From positions 1 through 13,209 of the forward strand of contig CALHZE010000345.1 in assembly GCA_938040915.1 (NCBI GenBank): a stretch of DNA of 13,209 nt, read 5' to 3'. Below are positions 7,016-13,209 of the stretch, one piece after another (position 1 is the stretch's first letter; each line of letters begins with the position of its first letter). Source of the stretch: an uncultured Bacteroidia bacterium (GTDB lineage Bacteria > Bacteroidota > Bacteroidia > Bacteroidales > CAJPTX01). Under the pieces are notes generated by a model that searched no databases, was not told where the DNA came from, and worked only from the letters and a program-made list of their open reading frames with translations. The position numbers were made by a program, and so were the translations under genes.

Positions 7016-7633
7016 CTAAAACTCTAATTCCAACCCCACCATCAACTCTTCGGGCGCAAAACGAAGCCCGAAGCCCTTACTCCCCATCTGAGGTTCTTCG
7101 CCCATAAAATAATCGTCCCTGTAACCGACAAAGCCCATACGCAAACAGAGACAAAGCCCCTCGGTAAGGTCAATACAGGCGCCAGGACGTATCCCTACTT
7201 CAAAGCCGGAGTGGTTTTCCACATTGTTACCGCTCTTCTCTTTAGCGAAATTGAAACCGCCCCCCGCGTCCAAATAGAGGTTAAAGGGCGACTTGTGGTA
7301 GTAGTAATAGCGGACAAATGGCGACACTTTGACGGCATTGCTTACCATAGTAACGCCCCCCGTCTCTTTCTGTTCGTATGCATACGCAAGGAGCATCCCC
7401 ATCCCCCAGTCGTCGTTGAAAAGGTAACCGACCTCTGGGCAAAAGTCTAAGGTCAGACTCTTCTCTTTACTGTCAGCCCAAAATGACACCGCTCCTCCCG
7501 CAAAGAGTCGTCCGTTGTGCTGGTGCTCTTTTCCAGCATCAGGATCACTGTGCGGGGCGATGCCTTGCGCCATAACCCGACTGGTTGTCATACACGCCCC
7601 AAGGGCGATCAACAGCACGAATACCGATCTCAT
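7016..7633 (-). CDS. Small outer-membrane beta-barrel protein
   Basis: The 205-aa product has a signal peptide (1-22, MTTSRVMAQG) and then alternating hydrophobic/polar strands typical of the 8-stranded OmpX/opacity-like barrels common in Bacteroidota. Examples are LFAGGAVSFWAD, LDFCPEVGYLF, WGMGMLLAYAYE, KVSPFVRYYYY, FNLYLDAGGGFNF, FEVGIRPGACIDL, LCLCLRMGFVGYR and the closing ELMVGLELEF. The chain ends in phenylalanine, the classic recognition residue for outer-membrane barrel assembly. Aromatic residues at strand ends (YYYYHK, FVGYRDDYF) suit membrane girdles. The N-terminal part of the mature chain (about 23-42) is polar and histidine-containing (HSDPDAGKEHQHNG). It could be periplasmic or a flexible cap. 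Its stop lies 12 nt before the -33 box of tmRNA, so it either ends without a terminator or reads into that unit. The exact role is unknown. Confidence 0.85.
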   Translation of the reverse strand: MRSVFVLLIALGACMTTSRVMAQGIAPHSDPDAGKEHQHNGRLFAGGAVSFWADSKEKSLTLDFCPEVGYLFNDDWGMGMLLAYAYEQKETGGVTMVSNAVKVSPFVRYYYYHKSPFNLYLDAGGGFNFAKEKSGNNVENHSGFEVGIRPGACIDLTEGLCLCLRMGFVGYRDDYFMGEEPQMGSKGFGLRFAPEELMVGLELEF

Positions 7634-7831
7634 CTCAATACACGTATATATATTTTTTTTACCTTATCTATCCCCCCTCTTTCCCCTTACTCCGTTTTAT
7701 CGACATACACACACCGGTCTTCACATATAATCGTGAAGCTCTGTAACCCCCTAGGGGCGACCTGTCAAGATTTATCACGATCCCCTTCGGATGGAAGGAG
7801 TGGGATGATGCTCTAAGGTAATATTTTTCCA
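7634..7831. other. Intergenic region before the beta-barrel gene
   Basis: No gene was found. The region holds a perfect 10-bp palindrome CCCCTAGGGG (7748-7757) and a 6-bp hairpin CTTCAC/GTGAAG with an 8-nt loop (7719-7738). The last 20 nt before the gene are A/T-rich (poly-A and TATATATA on the minus strand). I could not find a convincing TAnnTTTG promoter for the beta-barrel gene, although a promoter would be expected here. Confidence 0.4.
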
Positions 7832-7877
7832 CCAAAAAGCAAAAGAGGTAGAAACACAGCAGTGCTTCTACCTCTTT
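7832..7877 (-). terminator. Intrinsic terminator of tRNA-Asp
   Basis: Arms of 12 perfect pairs (7842-7853 with 7866-7877), extended inward by four more pairs including one G-U and closed by a TGCT loop. The run TTTTGCTTTTTGG follows on the minus strand. The hairpin begins 2 nt after the tRNA discriminator base, so tRNA-Asp is a stand-alone transcript. Confidence 0.9.
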
Positions 7878-7879
7878 CG

Positions 7880-7953
7880 CGGTCTGGACGAGACTCGAAC
7901 TCGCGACCTCCGCCGTGACAGGGCGGCATTCTAACCAACTGAACTACCAGACC
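7880..7953 (-). tRNA. tRNA-Asp (anticodon GTC)
   Basis: A complete 74-nt cloverleaf. The acceptor stem is GGTCTGG / CCAGACC, the D arm contains AGTTCAGTTGGTTAGAAT, and the anticodon loop CTGTCAC carries GTC. The T arm has the standard GTTCGAGTC loop. The discriminator is G (7880), the base expected for aspartate tRNA. The 3' CCA is not encoded. It has its own promoter upstream and a strong terminator downstream. Confidence 0.97.
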
Positions 7954-8016
7954 TTTTCCTCTGAAAAGAGAAGTTACCCCTCTGCCGTTCCCCTCTCGCT
8001 TCCCCTTTCAACGGCA

Positions 8017-8048
8017 CAAAGGTAGGGCGTTTTTTTCAATCCACCAAA
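8017..8048 (-). promoter_or_regulatory. tRNA-Asp promoter (-33 / -7)
   Basis: TTTG (8048-8045), a 20-nt spacer and TACCTTTG (8024-8017) match the Bacteroidota consensus. The -7 box and the next three bases (TACCTTTGTGC) are identical to those of the tmRNA promoter. The leader to the mature tRNA is about 55-60 nt. Confidence 0.8.
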
Positions 8049-8081
8049 TCGTCGATGAAAAAAGTTTCGCGGTGCAGACTC

Positions 8082-8726
8082 TTAAAAGAGCACGGCGGGG
8101 GGCGCGACCATCCCCACCATCTTTACCCACGGTTCTTTGGCAAGGCGCTCCAGCTCCTCGCGCGAGAGCCATAACTCAAAGCTACAGAAGGGCTTTCCCG
8201 CAATATGGAGCGATTGGGCAAAGCCCAATTCCTTCAGACGCGCCGCCACCCACGTCGTGGAGCACTCGTCTTGAAAAACCACTGAAATGCCCAATAAATT
8301 TCCACGACGCGCAAAATCAGGAACGTCACTCGAAAGGAGCGGACTCGCCACCTTCCACTCCCACGCCACAGGAAGAAGCGACCAGAGCTTTTTCTCCTTA
8401 GCACACTTCCGCAAGTCAGAGGCTCGCAGCGTCACGAAATAGGTATTATTGATGATGTAATCTTGCAGTGTAAGCCCCTTTTCCTTCAGACGTTGCTGCT
8501 CTTCTGCCGAGGGGATCTCCTTAAACTGCGCAATGAGGTAATAATACCCATTTACAGGCTCGCCGAGAGCGGCTATTGCCTTCTTCCGTCCCCAACGGAG
8601 CTGACACATATTGTCAGGCGGGGTGATATGATGGTTTCCCAAATCAAAGGGGATTTGCCCCACGACCGGTAAGGTCAGCAGCCAGAGACTCCCCAGCAAG
8701 AGGATTCTAAAATAGGGATTACGCAT
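8082..8726 (-). CDS. Exported orphan propeptide-like protein related to secreted S8 subtilases
   Basis: The 214-aa product starts MRNPYFRILLLGSLWLL and has a signal peptide ending near VVGQ (residue 24). The frame stays open to an ATG at 8795, but that start lies inside the preceding terminator and hides the signal peptide, so the ATG at 8726 is preferred. Two similar subdomains follow. Residues 61-130 contain YYYLIAQFKEIPSAEE, then LKEKGLTLQDYIINNTYFVTL. Residues 145-210 contain GISVVFQDE, then AARLKELGFA, ELWLSREELERLAKEPWVKMV. Both resemble the paired N-terminal prodomain of large Bacteroidota subtilisin-like proteases. There, each half ends with a segment testing for an early valine or tryptophan cleavage site. 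The chain stops where the catalytic domain should begin, with no Asp/His/Ser motifs. It could be a stand-alone protease inhibitor or chaperone, or a decayed protease fragment. The subtilase link is from memory of the family pattern and is moderately secure. Confidence 0.75.
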   Translation of the reverse strand: MRNPYFRILLLGSLWLLTLPVVGQIPFDLGNHHITPPDNMCQLRWGRKKAIAALGEPVNGYYYLIAQFKEIPSAEEQQRLKEKGLTLQDYIINNTYFVTLRASDLRKCAKEKKLWSLLPVAWEWKVASPLLSSDVPDFARRGNLLGISVVFQDECSTTWVAARLKELGFAQSLHIAGKPFCSFELWLSREELERLAKEPWVKMVGMVAPPAVLF

Positions 8727-8763
8727 CTTTGTGGACGATCTTTCTCCTCTATAGCTACAAAAA

Positions 8764-8805
8764 GTGTGCTGGGGGGCAGCCCATACGGACCACACTCCAG
8801 CACAC
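8764..8805 (-). terminator. Intrinsic terminator of the surface-protein operon
   Basis: Nine perfect pairs, GTGTGCTGG (8764-8772) and CCAGCACAC (8797-8805), with a 24-nt loop. TTTTTG follows directly on the minus strand. It lies 27 nt after the stop of the last operon gene. Confidence 0.85.
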
Positions 8806-8832
8806 CAGCTCTCTTTCTACGTTAAATCTTAA

Positions 8833-10599
8833 CTAGCGCCCAAATTGGATTGTCTTGGTTATCTCGATCGGTTCTGCCAATTGGTTCGGGAACTCGACCC
8901 GTAACTTTAACTCCAAGGAACGGTGGTTTTCTGCAGGCAGGAATTCGCCCACGGCCGCTTTTAGCTTAGCTTGGTCGGTAACGGTAAAGGTAAGGTAGGA
9001 GCGATTATCTGCAGCAGGCTCTACCTTAAGGAAAGCTGCGCAATTACCCGTCACCGTATACTTGAACTCCAAGTTCGCAAAAAGTTCTGCCTCACTAGCA
9101 TGAGGGGTAAGGATGGACTCATGTGTCGTTTTATCCTCTGCAACATAAATTTCTGCCGCAAAAGACGGATCGTTCACAGTAATAAATGGCGCAGAGGGAG
9201 TAGACGATCTCACATACAGATCAAGCTCTATCTTATCTGGGCTTAACATCTTCATGTCGCTAGGCACATCGTAAATAAGCTCACGGTTCTTGGCAAGCCC
9301 CGTGGTGCGGATCTTGATTTTCCCCTTCGGGAAGGTAAAGTCTGAGGTCAGCTTAAAGTTAGAGGCAAGCATCACCCCTTGTAAGCGTTCCTTCTGCCCC
9401 GAGTAATAATACCCCGTTTTGAGATAGTCAGAAAGTCTACGCGTATCAGAGGGGTCATCTACCACCTCAATTTGGAAATCGGTAATCCACTGAATGGGAG
9501 CAGTATTCTTTACACTGATCTCAAGCGAACGCCAACGCATGAAGTTTGTAAAACCGAACTGTCCCTCCTCTGGACTCCGAACAGGCCACGGCCACGCGAG
9601 CGCGAGCTCCTTGCCTTCCTCAATACTCTTTAATTGTTTGATCACATCGTTCGTTTCATTCGGGGTCTCGATACGACCATCTTGGGTGATGTTCATCACA
9701 ATCTCGTTGTTCTTGCAACGGTCGCGGAACTGGAAGGTACTCCCCACATCACACTTGTCAATCGTGAAATAAGACTCGCGATCAGAAACACTCAACAGAC
9801 GCAACGCCTCAGTATTGTCACCTCGGAGGGCATTGTTACGGGTCATTACCGCAAAGCCGCCACGCGGACGACGCGTCTCGCGCTCTGGGTCAACAAATAT
9901 CTTGAAAGCACCGTCATCAATCGTGAGGCGATCAGATACCTCGTAATTGGGTTTGTCGCCGCGCATAGCCTTAAACGAGCGAACCGCAAAACCGCCACGC
10001 GGACGGCGTGTGTCTTCTGACATCGGCACGTTGATAGAAACCGCCTCATCATAAACCGAGAAGAGCGGCAACCCCTCGCTATTCTGTACTTGGAAGATGG
10101 GGCGTCCTGCCTCCTTACCTTCCTTTGTTCCGCGTATCACGGGCACCGCACGCGCATAAAGGGCATACGGCACGGCCTGCATCTTAACCGCAGGACCTAA
10201 GGAGACATACGCAGCATCTGCCGATAGCTTCACTTCGGCTGCCACAAAGAGCCCTTTTTCCCACGGCACGGCGTCCATCGTACCTGCTAAGACCGTTCCT
10301 GCCGCATCCCCCACGGTCACGTTCACGAGCCCAGTCTTAGCGGTCGTTACGGCGCGTTCCTCAGCATAATAGACCGTTCCCGCTTCGTCTTGGAGTTTCA
10401 CTTTGAGCACGACCTCCTTTTCTTGCACGGGCTTCCCCCCTTGATAGATCAACGCTTGGTAATTAAAGGCTGTTGGGAGCGCAGGGCTAGAGACCTTATC
10501 TCCCAAGAGCTCATCACTCGGCGTAGCGGGCGTCTCTTGCGCATGCGCGAAGAGAGCAAGCAGCATCGCGGCTGCCAAGAATAATACCTGCTTTTTCAT
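8833..10599 (-). CDS. Secreted surface protein with GGFAV repeats (paralogue B)
   Basis: The 588-aa protein starts MKKQVLFLAAAMLLALFAHAQ, a clear signal peptide. An ATG nine codons upstream (10626) is possible but would put MLKFEQAGN before the signal. An N-terminal beta domain (about 45-149) opens with FNYQALI and closes with AVPYALYAR, a pattern shared by many Bacteroidota surface proteins. Then comes GRPIFQVQNSEGLPLFSVYDEAVSINV (residues 165-191), followed by two copies of RRPRGGFAV (198-206, 243-251). The units are 45 residues apart, each with a following DRL/DRE-type strand and an aspartate near its end. The C-terminal half (about 330-588) looks like beta-sandwich domains, with no recognised name. 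No typical T9SS sorting domain (YPNP, GLYIV) is visible at the C-terminus. It is paralogous to the gene directly upstream, strongest over residues 30-300. It is the last gene of a three-gene operon and is followed by a strong terminator. A role as surface or fibre subunit is inference. Confidence 0.88.
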   Translation of the reverse strand: MKKQVLFLAAAMLLALFAHAQETPATPSDELLGDKVSSPALPTAFNYQALIYQGGKPVQEKEVVLKVKLQDEAGTVYYAEERAVTTAKTGLVNVTVGDAAGTVLAGTMDAVPWEKGLFVAAEVKLSADAAYVSLGPAVKMQAVPYALYARAVPVIRGTKEGKEAGRPIFQVQNSEGLPLFSVYDEAVSINVPMSEDTRRPRGGFAVRSFKAMRGDKPNYEVSDRLTIDDGAFKIFVDPERETRRPRGGFAVMTRNNALRGDNTEALRLLSVSDRESYFTIDKCDVGSTFQFRDRCKNNEIVMNITQDGRIETPNETNDVIKQLKSIEEGKELALAWPWPVRSPEEGQFGFTNFMRWRSLEISVKNTAPIQWITDFQIEVVDDPSDTRRLSDYLKTGYYYSGQKERLQGVMLASNFKLTSDFTFPKGKIKIRTTGLAKNRELIYDVPSDMKMLSPDKIELDLYVRSSTPSAPFITVNDPSFAAEIYVAEDKTTHESILTPHASEAELFANLEFKYTVTGNCAAFLKVEPAADNRSYLTFTVTDQAKLKAAVGEFLPAENHRSLELKLRVEFPNQLAEPIEITKTIQFGR

Positions 10600-10631
10600 A
10601 TTTCCGGCTTGTTCAAATTTCAACATAACGA

Positions 10632-12392
10632 CTACTCTTCTACCAAAAGATTTACAAACGACCGGGCGTAAATCTTTTTCATATTCTGCCCTTTACCCTC
10701 TTTAGCCACCACGGCTTCTGGGAACTGATACCAAATCGGGACTTTAACCTCGACCTCGCCAGTAAACGTCCCCAGCGCTTCGAGGAACTTTGCTTTATCC
10801 ACGATCTTCAACGTCAACTTCGTCCCGTTGAGGGTAAAAGCCAACGCGCCCTCCATCACCTTATACACGCTCGTTGATTCATCCGACGAGAGCTCACTAG
10901 CCTTACGGGGCACAACCGTGATGGACAAGTTATTCAAAAACGCATCATACGTTTCCGGAGCTCCAGCACGCTTACAATCCACATCTACGGTAGACTCTAT
11001 CTTGTTTTTGCTCAGCGCAATATTCGCACGCTCGGTAGTTAAGTCAATCGTGTCAGCCATGGTCTGATGTCTAAAATCTAGCACACGTGCCAGACGGGGG
11101 TTCGCTACACTCGATATTTTGATCTTCCCATCGGGTATCGCAATGCCATGTATATCCACCGTGGGCTTGACCGAAAGACCATAGCGAGATTTCCCATCAT
11201 TGCTCTTGTAATATCCTACCTCCAGATAGTCTGAGATCTTTCTTCCTTCCTCTAAATCAATGAGCTCGATCTTATACGCGAGCTTATCCTCTCCATCCAA
11301 CTCGACTTTTGGTGCACGCCAACGGACAAAGTTGTTAAAGTAAAGAACGGAAGACGCCGCTGTAGGGTTATCCTCCATAGGCCAGCTCACGGAGAGTTGC
11401 TTGCCTGGCGTGTCGTCAACCTTGATAATAGCGCTTTCCTTCTTTTGCTGCGTCTCGATCTTCCCATCGCTCGCAAAAGCCAAGATCACTTCCTTGCTAT
11501 CACAACGGTTACGGAGCTGTAATGCACTCCCCGCGAGGTTCTTATCGAGGGTAAAATAGCTTTCGCGTTGTGCAAGGTTCATGAGCATAACCGGTGCGTC
11601 TGTCTCGGGCGTATTCTCGCCACGGAGGGCATTGTTAGGCGTCATAACAGCAAACCCACCACGCGGACGACGTGTGTCTGGGTCTGAGTCGATGTAAGCA
11701 TGGAAACTCCCGTCGACCAGCTTGAGGCGATCGATAGCCTCAAACCGCGGTTTATCATCTCGCATAGAGGCTGCTTTGAAAGAGCGAACAGCAAACCCGC
11801 CACGCGGACGACGCGTCCCTTCGGCGTCCTCAGCCACATTCATTGAGATCGCATCCTCATAGACAGAGAAGACAGGAAAACCGTCGGCGTTCTGCACTTG
11901 GAAGATAGGCTGATCTTTATCTAACCCCGTTCCTCGGACGACCGGCGCCGTGAGCGCACATTGTGCGTAGGGCGCGGCCATCATCTTCACAGGCGCCCCC
12001 AACGATTGATAACCCGAGCCAAAGTTAGCGTCGATGGCGATGAAGATCCCCTCGTCCCACTTTACGTCGGCGAGCGTCCCCTGGACTGGCGTTCCCGTCC
12101 CCACGAGGAGGTTCACCAACCCCGTAGACGAGGTCTTTACCTCGTGTTCCTCGACGAAATAGTGATGCTCGGCATCCTTGAGGAGGGTAATTTTCAACTT
12201 AAGCTCCTTGTCGGCTACCACACGTCCCTTTTCTGTAATTAGGGCTTGGTAGTTAAAATTCGTCGGGAGCTGATTGATCCGAACCACATCGCCGAGCACC
12301 TCTTGAGCCTCTTGGAGTGGTTTGGGTGGTGTTTGCGCTTGGGCTGTGAGCCCGAGTGCCATTGCGGCTATCAGCCATAAAGACTTGTTCAT
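10632..12392 (-). CDS. Secreted surface protein with GGFAV repeats (paralogue A)
   Basis: The 586-aa protein starts MNKSLWLIAAMALGLTAQAQ, a signal peptide. Its architecture matches the following gene: FNYQALI at 46-52, a beta domain ending AAPYAQCAL (about 139-147), PIFQVQNADGFPVFSVYEDAISMNV (162-186), and two RRPRGGFAV motifs (194-202, 241-249) spaced 47 residues apart. Next are LRG-N-T and RESYF segments and a C-terminal half that diverges strongly from its paralogue. Shared landmarks in that half are NNFVRWRAP, ISDYLEVGYY and PDGKIKI. The last 100 residues share little beyond the expected beta alternation, so the two proteins probably present different distal surfaces on a common base. No T9SS sorting domain is recognised. 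It lies 36 nt after the small T9SS protein and 32 nt before the signal-peptide start of the next gene, with no promoter or terminator between them. Confidence 0.88.
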   Translation of the reverse strand: MNKSLWLIAAMALGLTAQAQTPPKPLQEAQEVLGDVVRINQLPTNFNYQALITEKGRVVADKELKLKITLLKDAEHHYFVEEHEVKTSSTGLVNLLVGTGTPVQGTLADVKWDEGIFIAIDANFGSGYQSLGAPVKMMAAPYAQCALTAPVVRGTGLDKDQPIFQVQNADGFPVFSVYEDAISMNVAEDAEGTRRPRGGFAVRSFKAASMRDDKPRFEAIDRLKLVDGSFHAYIDSDPDTRRPRGGFAVMTPNNALRGENTPETDAPVMLMNLAQRESYFTLDKNLAGSALQLRNRCDSKEVILAFASDGKIETQQKKESAIIKVDDTPGKQLSVSWPMEDNPTAASSVLYFNNFVRWRAPKVELDGEDKLAYKIELIDLEEGRKISDYLEVGYYKSNDGKSRYGLSVKPTVDIHGIAIPDGKIKISSVANPRLARVLDFRHQTMADTIDLTTERANIALSKNKIESTVDVDCKRAGAPETYDAFLNNLSITVVPRKASELSSDESTSVYKVMEGALAFTLNGTKLTLKIVDKAKFLEALGTFTGEVEVKVPIWYQFPEAVVAKEGKGQNMKKIYARSFVNLLVEE

Positions 12393-12428
12393 GATCCTAG
12401 TCTATTATTTCTGTGTTCGGGTATCTTG

Positions 12429-13001
12429 TTAGCGCTGTACGGTAAGCCGCGTAACGCCCAGTAATGCGCCGTCGGGAGTAGTTACGCGCACGATATAAAG
12501 CCCACCGGCAAGACCAGAGAGCGACAGACGGACACTCGCGTCAGCCGCGACCGTCTGGTGTAACACACGTACGCCCAAGGCATTAAAGAGGTCTACGTCC
12601 ACCGTGCCGCGAATCGTCGTAAGGTCGAGCTCCACAGACTCAGCGGCAGGGTTCGGATAGGCTTTGACGGTATGCAATGCCAATGCCTCAACCGCGTTAG
12701 GCGTGTCGGGTAAATCAGGTGTATCGGGCGTACTCGGCGTGTCGGGGGTACTTGCAGGGAGATCAACATACCCGTTGATCACCGAGCCGAGACCGGCGCT
12801 CAGGAGCACCGTTTTGTCGTCGTTGGCGATGGTACCGACAGCGGCTGCACCAGACTCCCATGCGATGGTATAATCACCCACGGTCGCGATGCCGACAGCG
12901 GGGAGAAAAGTGGGTTCTTTGCGCCTCTCTTGTGCGTGCAACGAGAGTGTCATTGCTCCCAAGAAGAGAGAAAGCAATATGACTCGTTTCATGTTGTTCA
13001 T
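12429..13001 (-). CDS. Small T9SS-sorted surface protein (type A C-terminal sorting domain)
   Basis: The 190-aa protein, first gene of the operon, has three parts after a signal peptide (1-24, ending LHAQ). First is a short beta segment (about 31-80) with GDYTIAWESGAAAVGTI and SAGLGSVINGYVDLP. This resembles the short glycine-rich beta module seen ahead of sorting domains in other Bacteroidota proteins. Second is a proline linker with DTP repeats (85-102). Third is a type A T9SS sorting domain (about 112-190), with KAYPNPAAESVELDL, VDLFNALGVRVL, LSGLAGGLYIVRV and a final LTVQR. In Porphyromonas this domain directs outer-membrane translocation and attachment to A-LPS. The start could be M1 or M4, and either keeps the signal. 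A -7 box TATCTTTG lies about 35 nt upstream inside an inverted repeat. Because the two larger products downstream lack a visible sorting domain, this protein may anchor or nucleate them, which is inference. Confidence 0.92.
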   Translation of the reverse strand: MNNMKRVILLSLFLGAMTLSLHAQERRKEPTFLPAVGIATVGDYTIAWESGAAAVGTIANDDKTVLLSAGLGSVINGYVDLPASTPDTPSTPDTPDLPDTPNAVEALALHTVKAYPNPAAESVELDLTTIRGTVDVDLFNALGVRVLHQTVAADASVRLSLSGLAGGLYIVRVTTPDGALLGVTRLTVQR

Positions 13002-13034
13002 TGTCGTGTCTATTTACGTCCTTAAGTAGTAAAG

Positions 13035-13060
13035 ACAAAGATAGTAAAAAACTATCTTGT
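13035..13060 (-). promoter_or_regulatory. Surface-operon promoter -7 box within an inverted repeat
   Basis: On the minus strand TATCTTTG (13043-13036) fits TAnnTTTG. It is covered by one arm of an inverted repeat, with arms at 13035-13045 and 13051-13060. Eight pairs are perfect (AAGATAGT / ACTATCTT), with a further three outer pairs after a one-base bulge and an A5 loop. A TTTG lies upstream (13074-13070) but at a spacing of about 26 nt, longer than the usual 19-21. The repeat could be an operator. Confidence 0.5.
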
Positions 13061-13116
13061 TTCCTAGCGCAAAGGTCTCTCTTTCTGATTAAGAATACAT
13101 CAGTAAATATACCTAT

Positions 13117-13209
13117 GCGGTCCTAAGGGCGGACGGCCCGTGCGGGCGACAAGCGGTCCTAAGGGCGGACGACCCGTGCGAGCGACAAGCGGTCCTACGC
13201 GGACGGCGA
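13117..13209. repeat. GC-rich 36-bp tandem repeat (two full copies and a partial third)
   Basis: Unit 1 (13117-13152) and unit 2 (13153-13188) are 36 bp each and differ at only two positions. Both start GCGGTCCTAAGGGCGGACG and end CGACAA. A third unit begins at 13189 and is shortened after GCGGTCCTA, losing several bases, before the window edge. G+C is about 70%, well above the rest of the window. Each unit can fold a short GCCCG/CGGGC hairpin in copy 1, but that stem is disrupted in copy 2. No spacer separates the copies. The array probably continues beyond the window, and I cannot tell whether it is coding. Confidence 0.8.

Noticed and set aside
7737..7771. Sigma-70 E. coli-style promoter: TTGACA, 17-nt spacer, TACAGA on the minus strand
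   Set aside because: The -10 match is poor, and Bacteroidota primary sigma factor uses TTTG / TAnnTTTG rather than this form.
8727..8795. N-terminal extension of the propeptide-like gene to an ATG at 8795
   Set aside because: That start lies inside the terminator hairpin of the upstream operon, and the extension would bury the signal peptide.
13118..13128. Fragment of 23S rRNA or a homing endonuclease site, because CGGTCCTAAGG also occurs in the I-CeuI target
   Set aside because: The match is only 11 bases, and the flanks do not match 23S rRNA. Chance is the simplest explanation.
13117..13209. CRISPR array, because the repeat unit is 36 bp
   Set aside because: The units are directly adjacent with no spacers, so this is a simple tandem repeat.

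Overview
The window comes from the Bacteroidota, most likely Porphyromonas or a close relative. The evidence is a T9SS-type C-terminal sorting domain, a dipeptidyl peptidase IV whose length and catalytic spacing match the Porphyromonas enzyme as I remember it, a DUF4197 lipoprotein, a tmRNA with a GENSFALAA tag, tRNA and tmRNA genes without encoded CCA, and Bacteroidota promoters of the TTTG / TAnnTTTG type. Every supported gene lies on the minus strand, so transcription runs from high to low coordinates.

Layout from right to left, in the direction of transcription. At 13117-13209 there is a GC-rich 36-bp tandem repeat cut by the window edge. Next is a three-gene surface-protein operon (13001 to 8833). 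It holds a small protein with a T9SS sorting domain, then two long paralogous secreted proteins that each carry two RRPRGGFAV repeats. A strong terminator at 8764-8805 ends it. A short exported protein follows (8082-8726). It looks like the propeptide of a secreted subtilase without the protease. Then come tRNA-Asp with its own promoter and terminator (8048 to 7832) and a small outer-membrane beta-barrel protein (7016-7633).

The next block is tmRNA (6536-6936) with a textbook promoter, followed only 22 nt later by dipeptidyl peptidase IV (4345-6513). The two are probably on one primary transcript. After that come a DUF4197 lipoprotein (3413-4213) with its terminator, an eight-helix membrane protein of unknown function (2443-3315) with its terminator, and a two-gene operon (2196-422). 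That operon encodes an exported coiled-coil protein, translationally coupled through TGATG to a sigma-54-type response regulator with no DNA-binding domain. The left end is the 5' part of rplM (ribosomal protein L13) with its promoter.

Most of the products concern the cell envelope and peptide use: T9SS export, surface fibre-like proteins, a dipeptidase and a beta-barrel. They are interleaved with translation housekeeping genes (L13, tmRNA, tRNA-Asp). The points most worth following up are the tmRNA-dpp arrangement, the orphan subtilase propeptide, the surface operon in which only the smallest member carries the recognisable sorting signal, and the inverted repeat over that operon's promoter.
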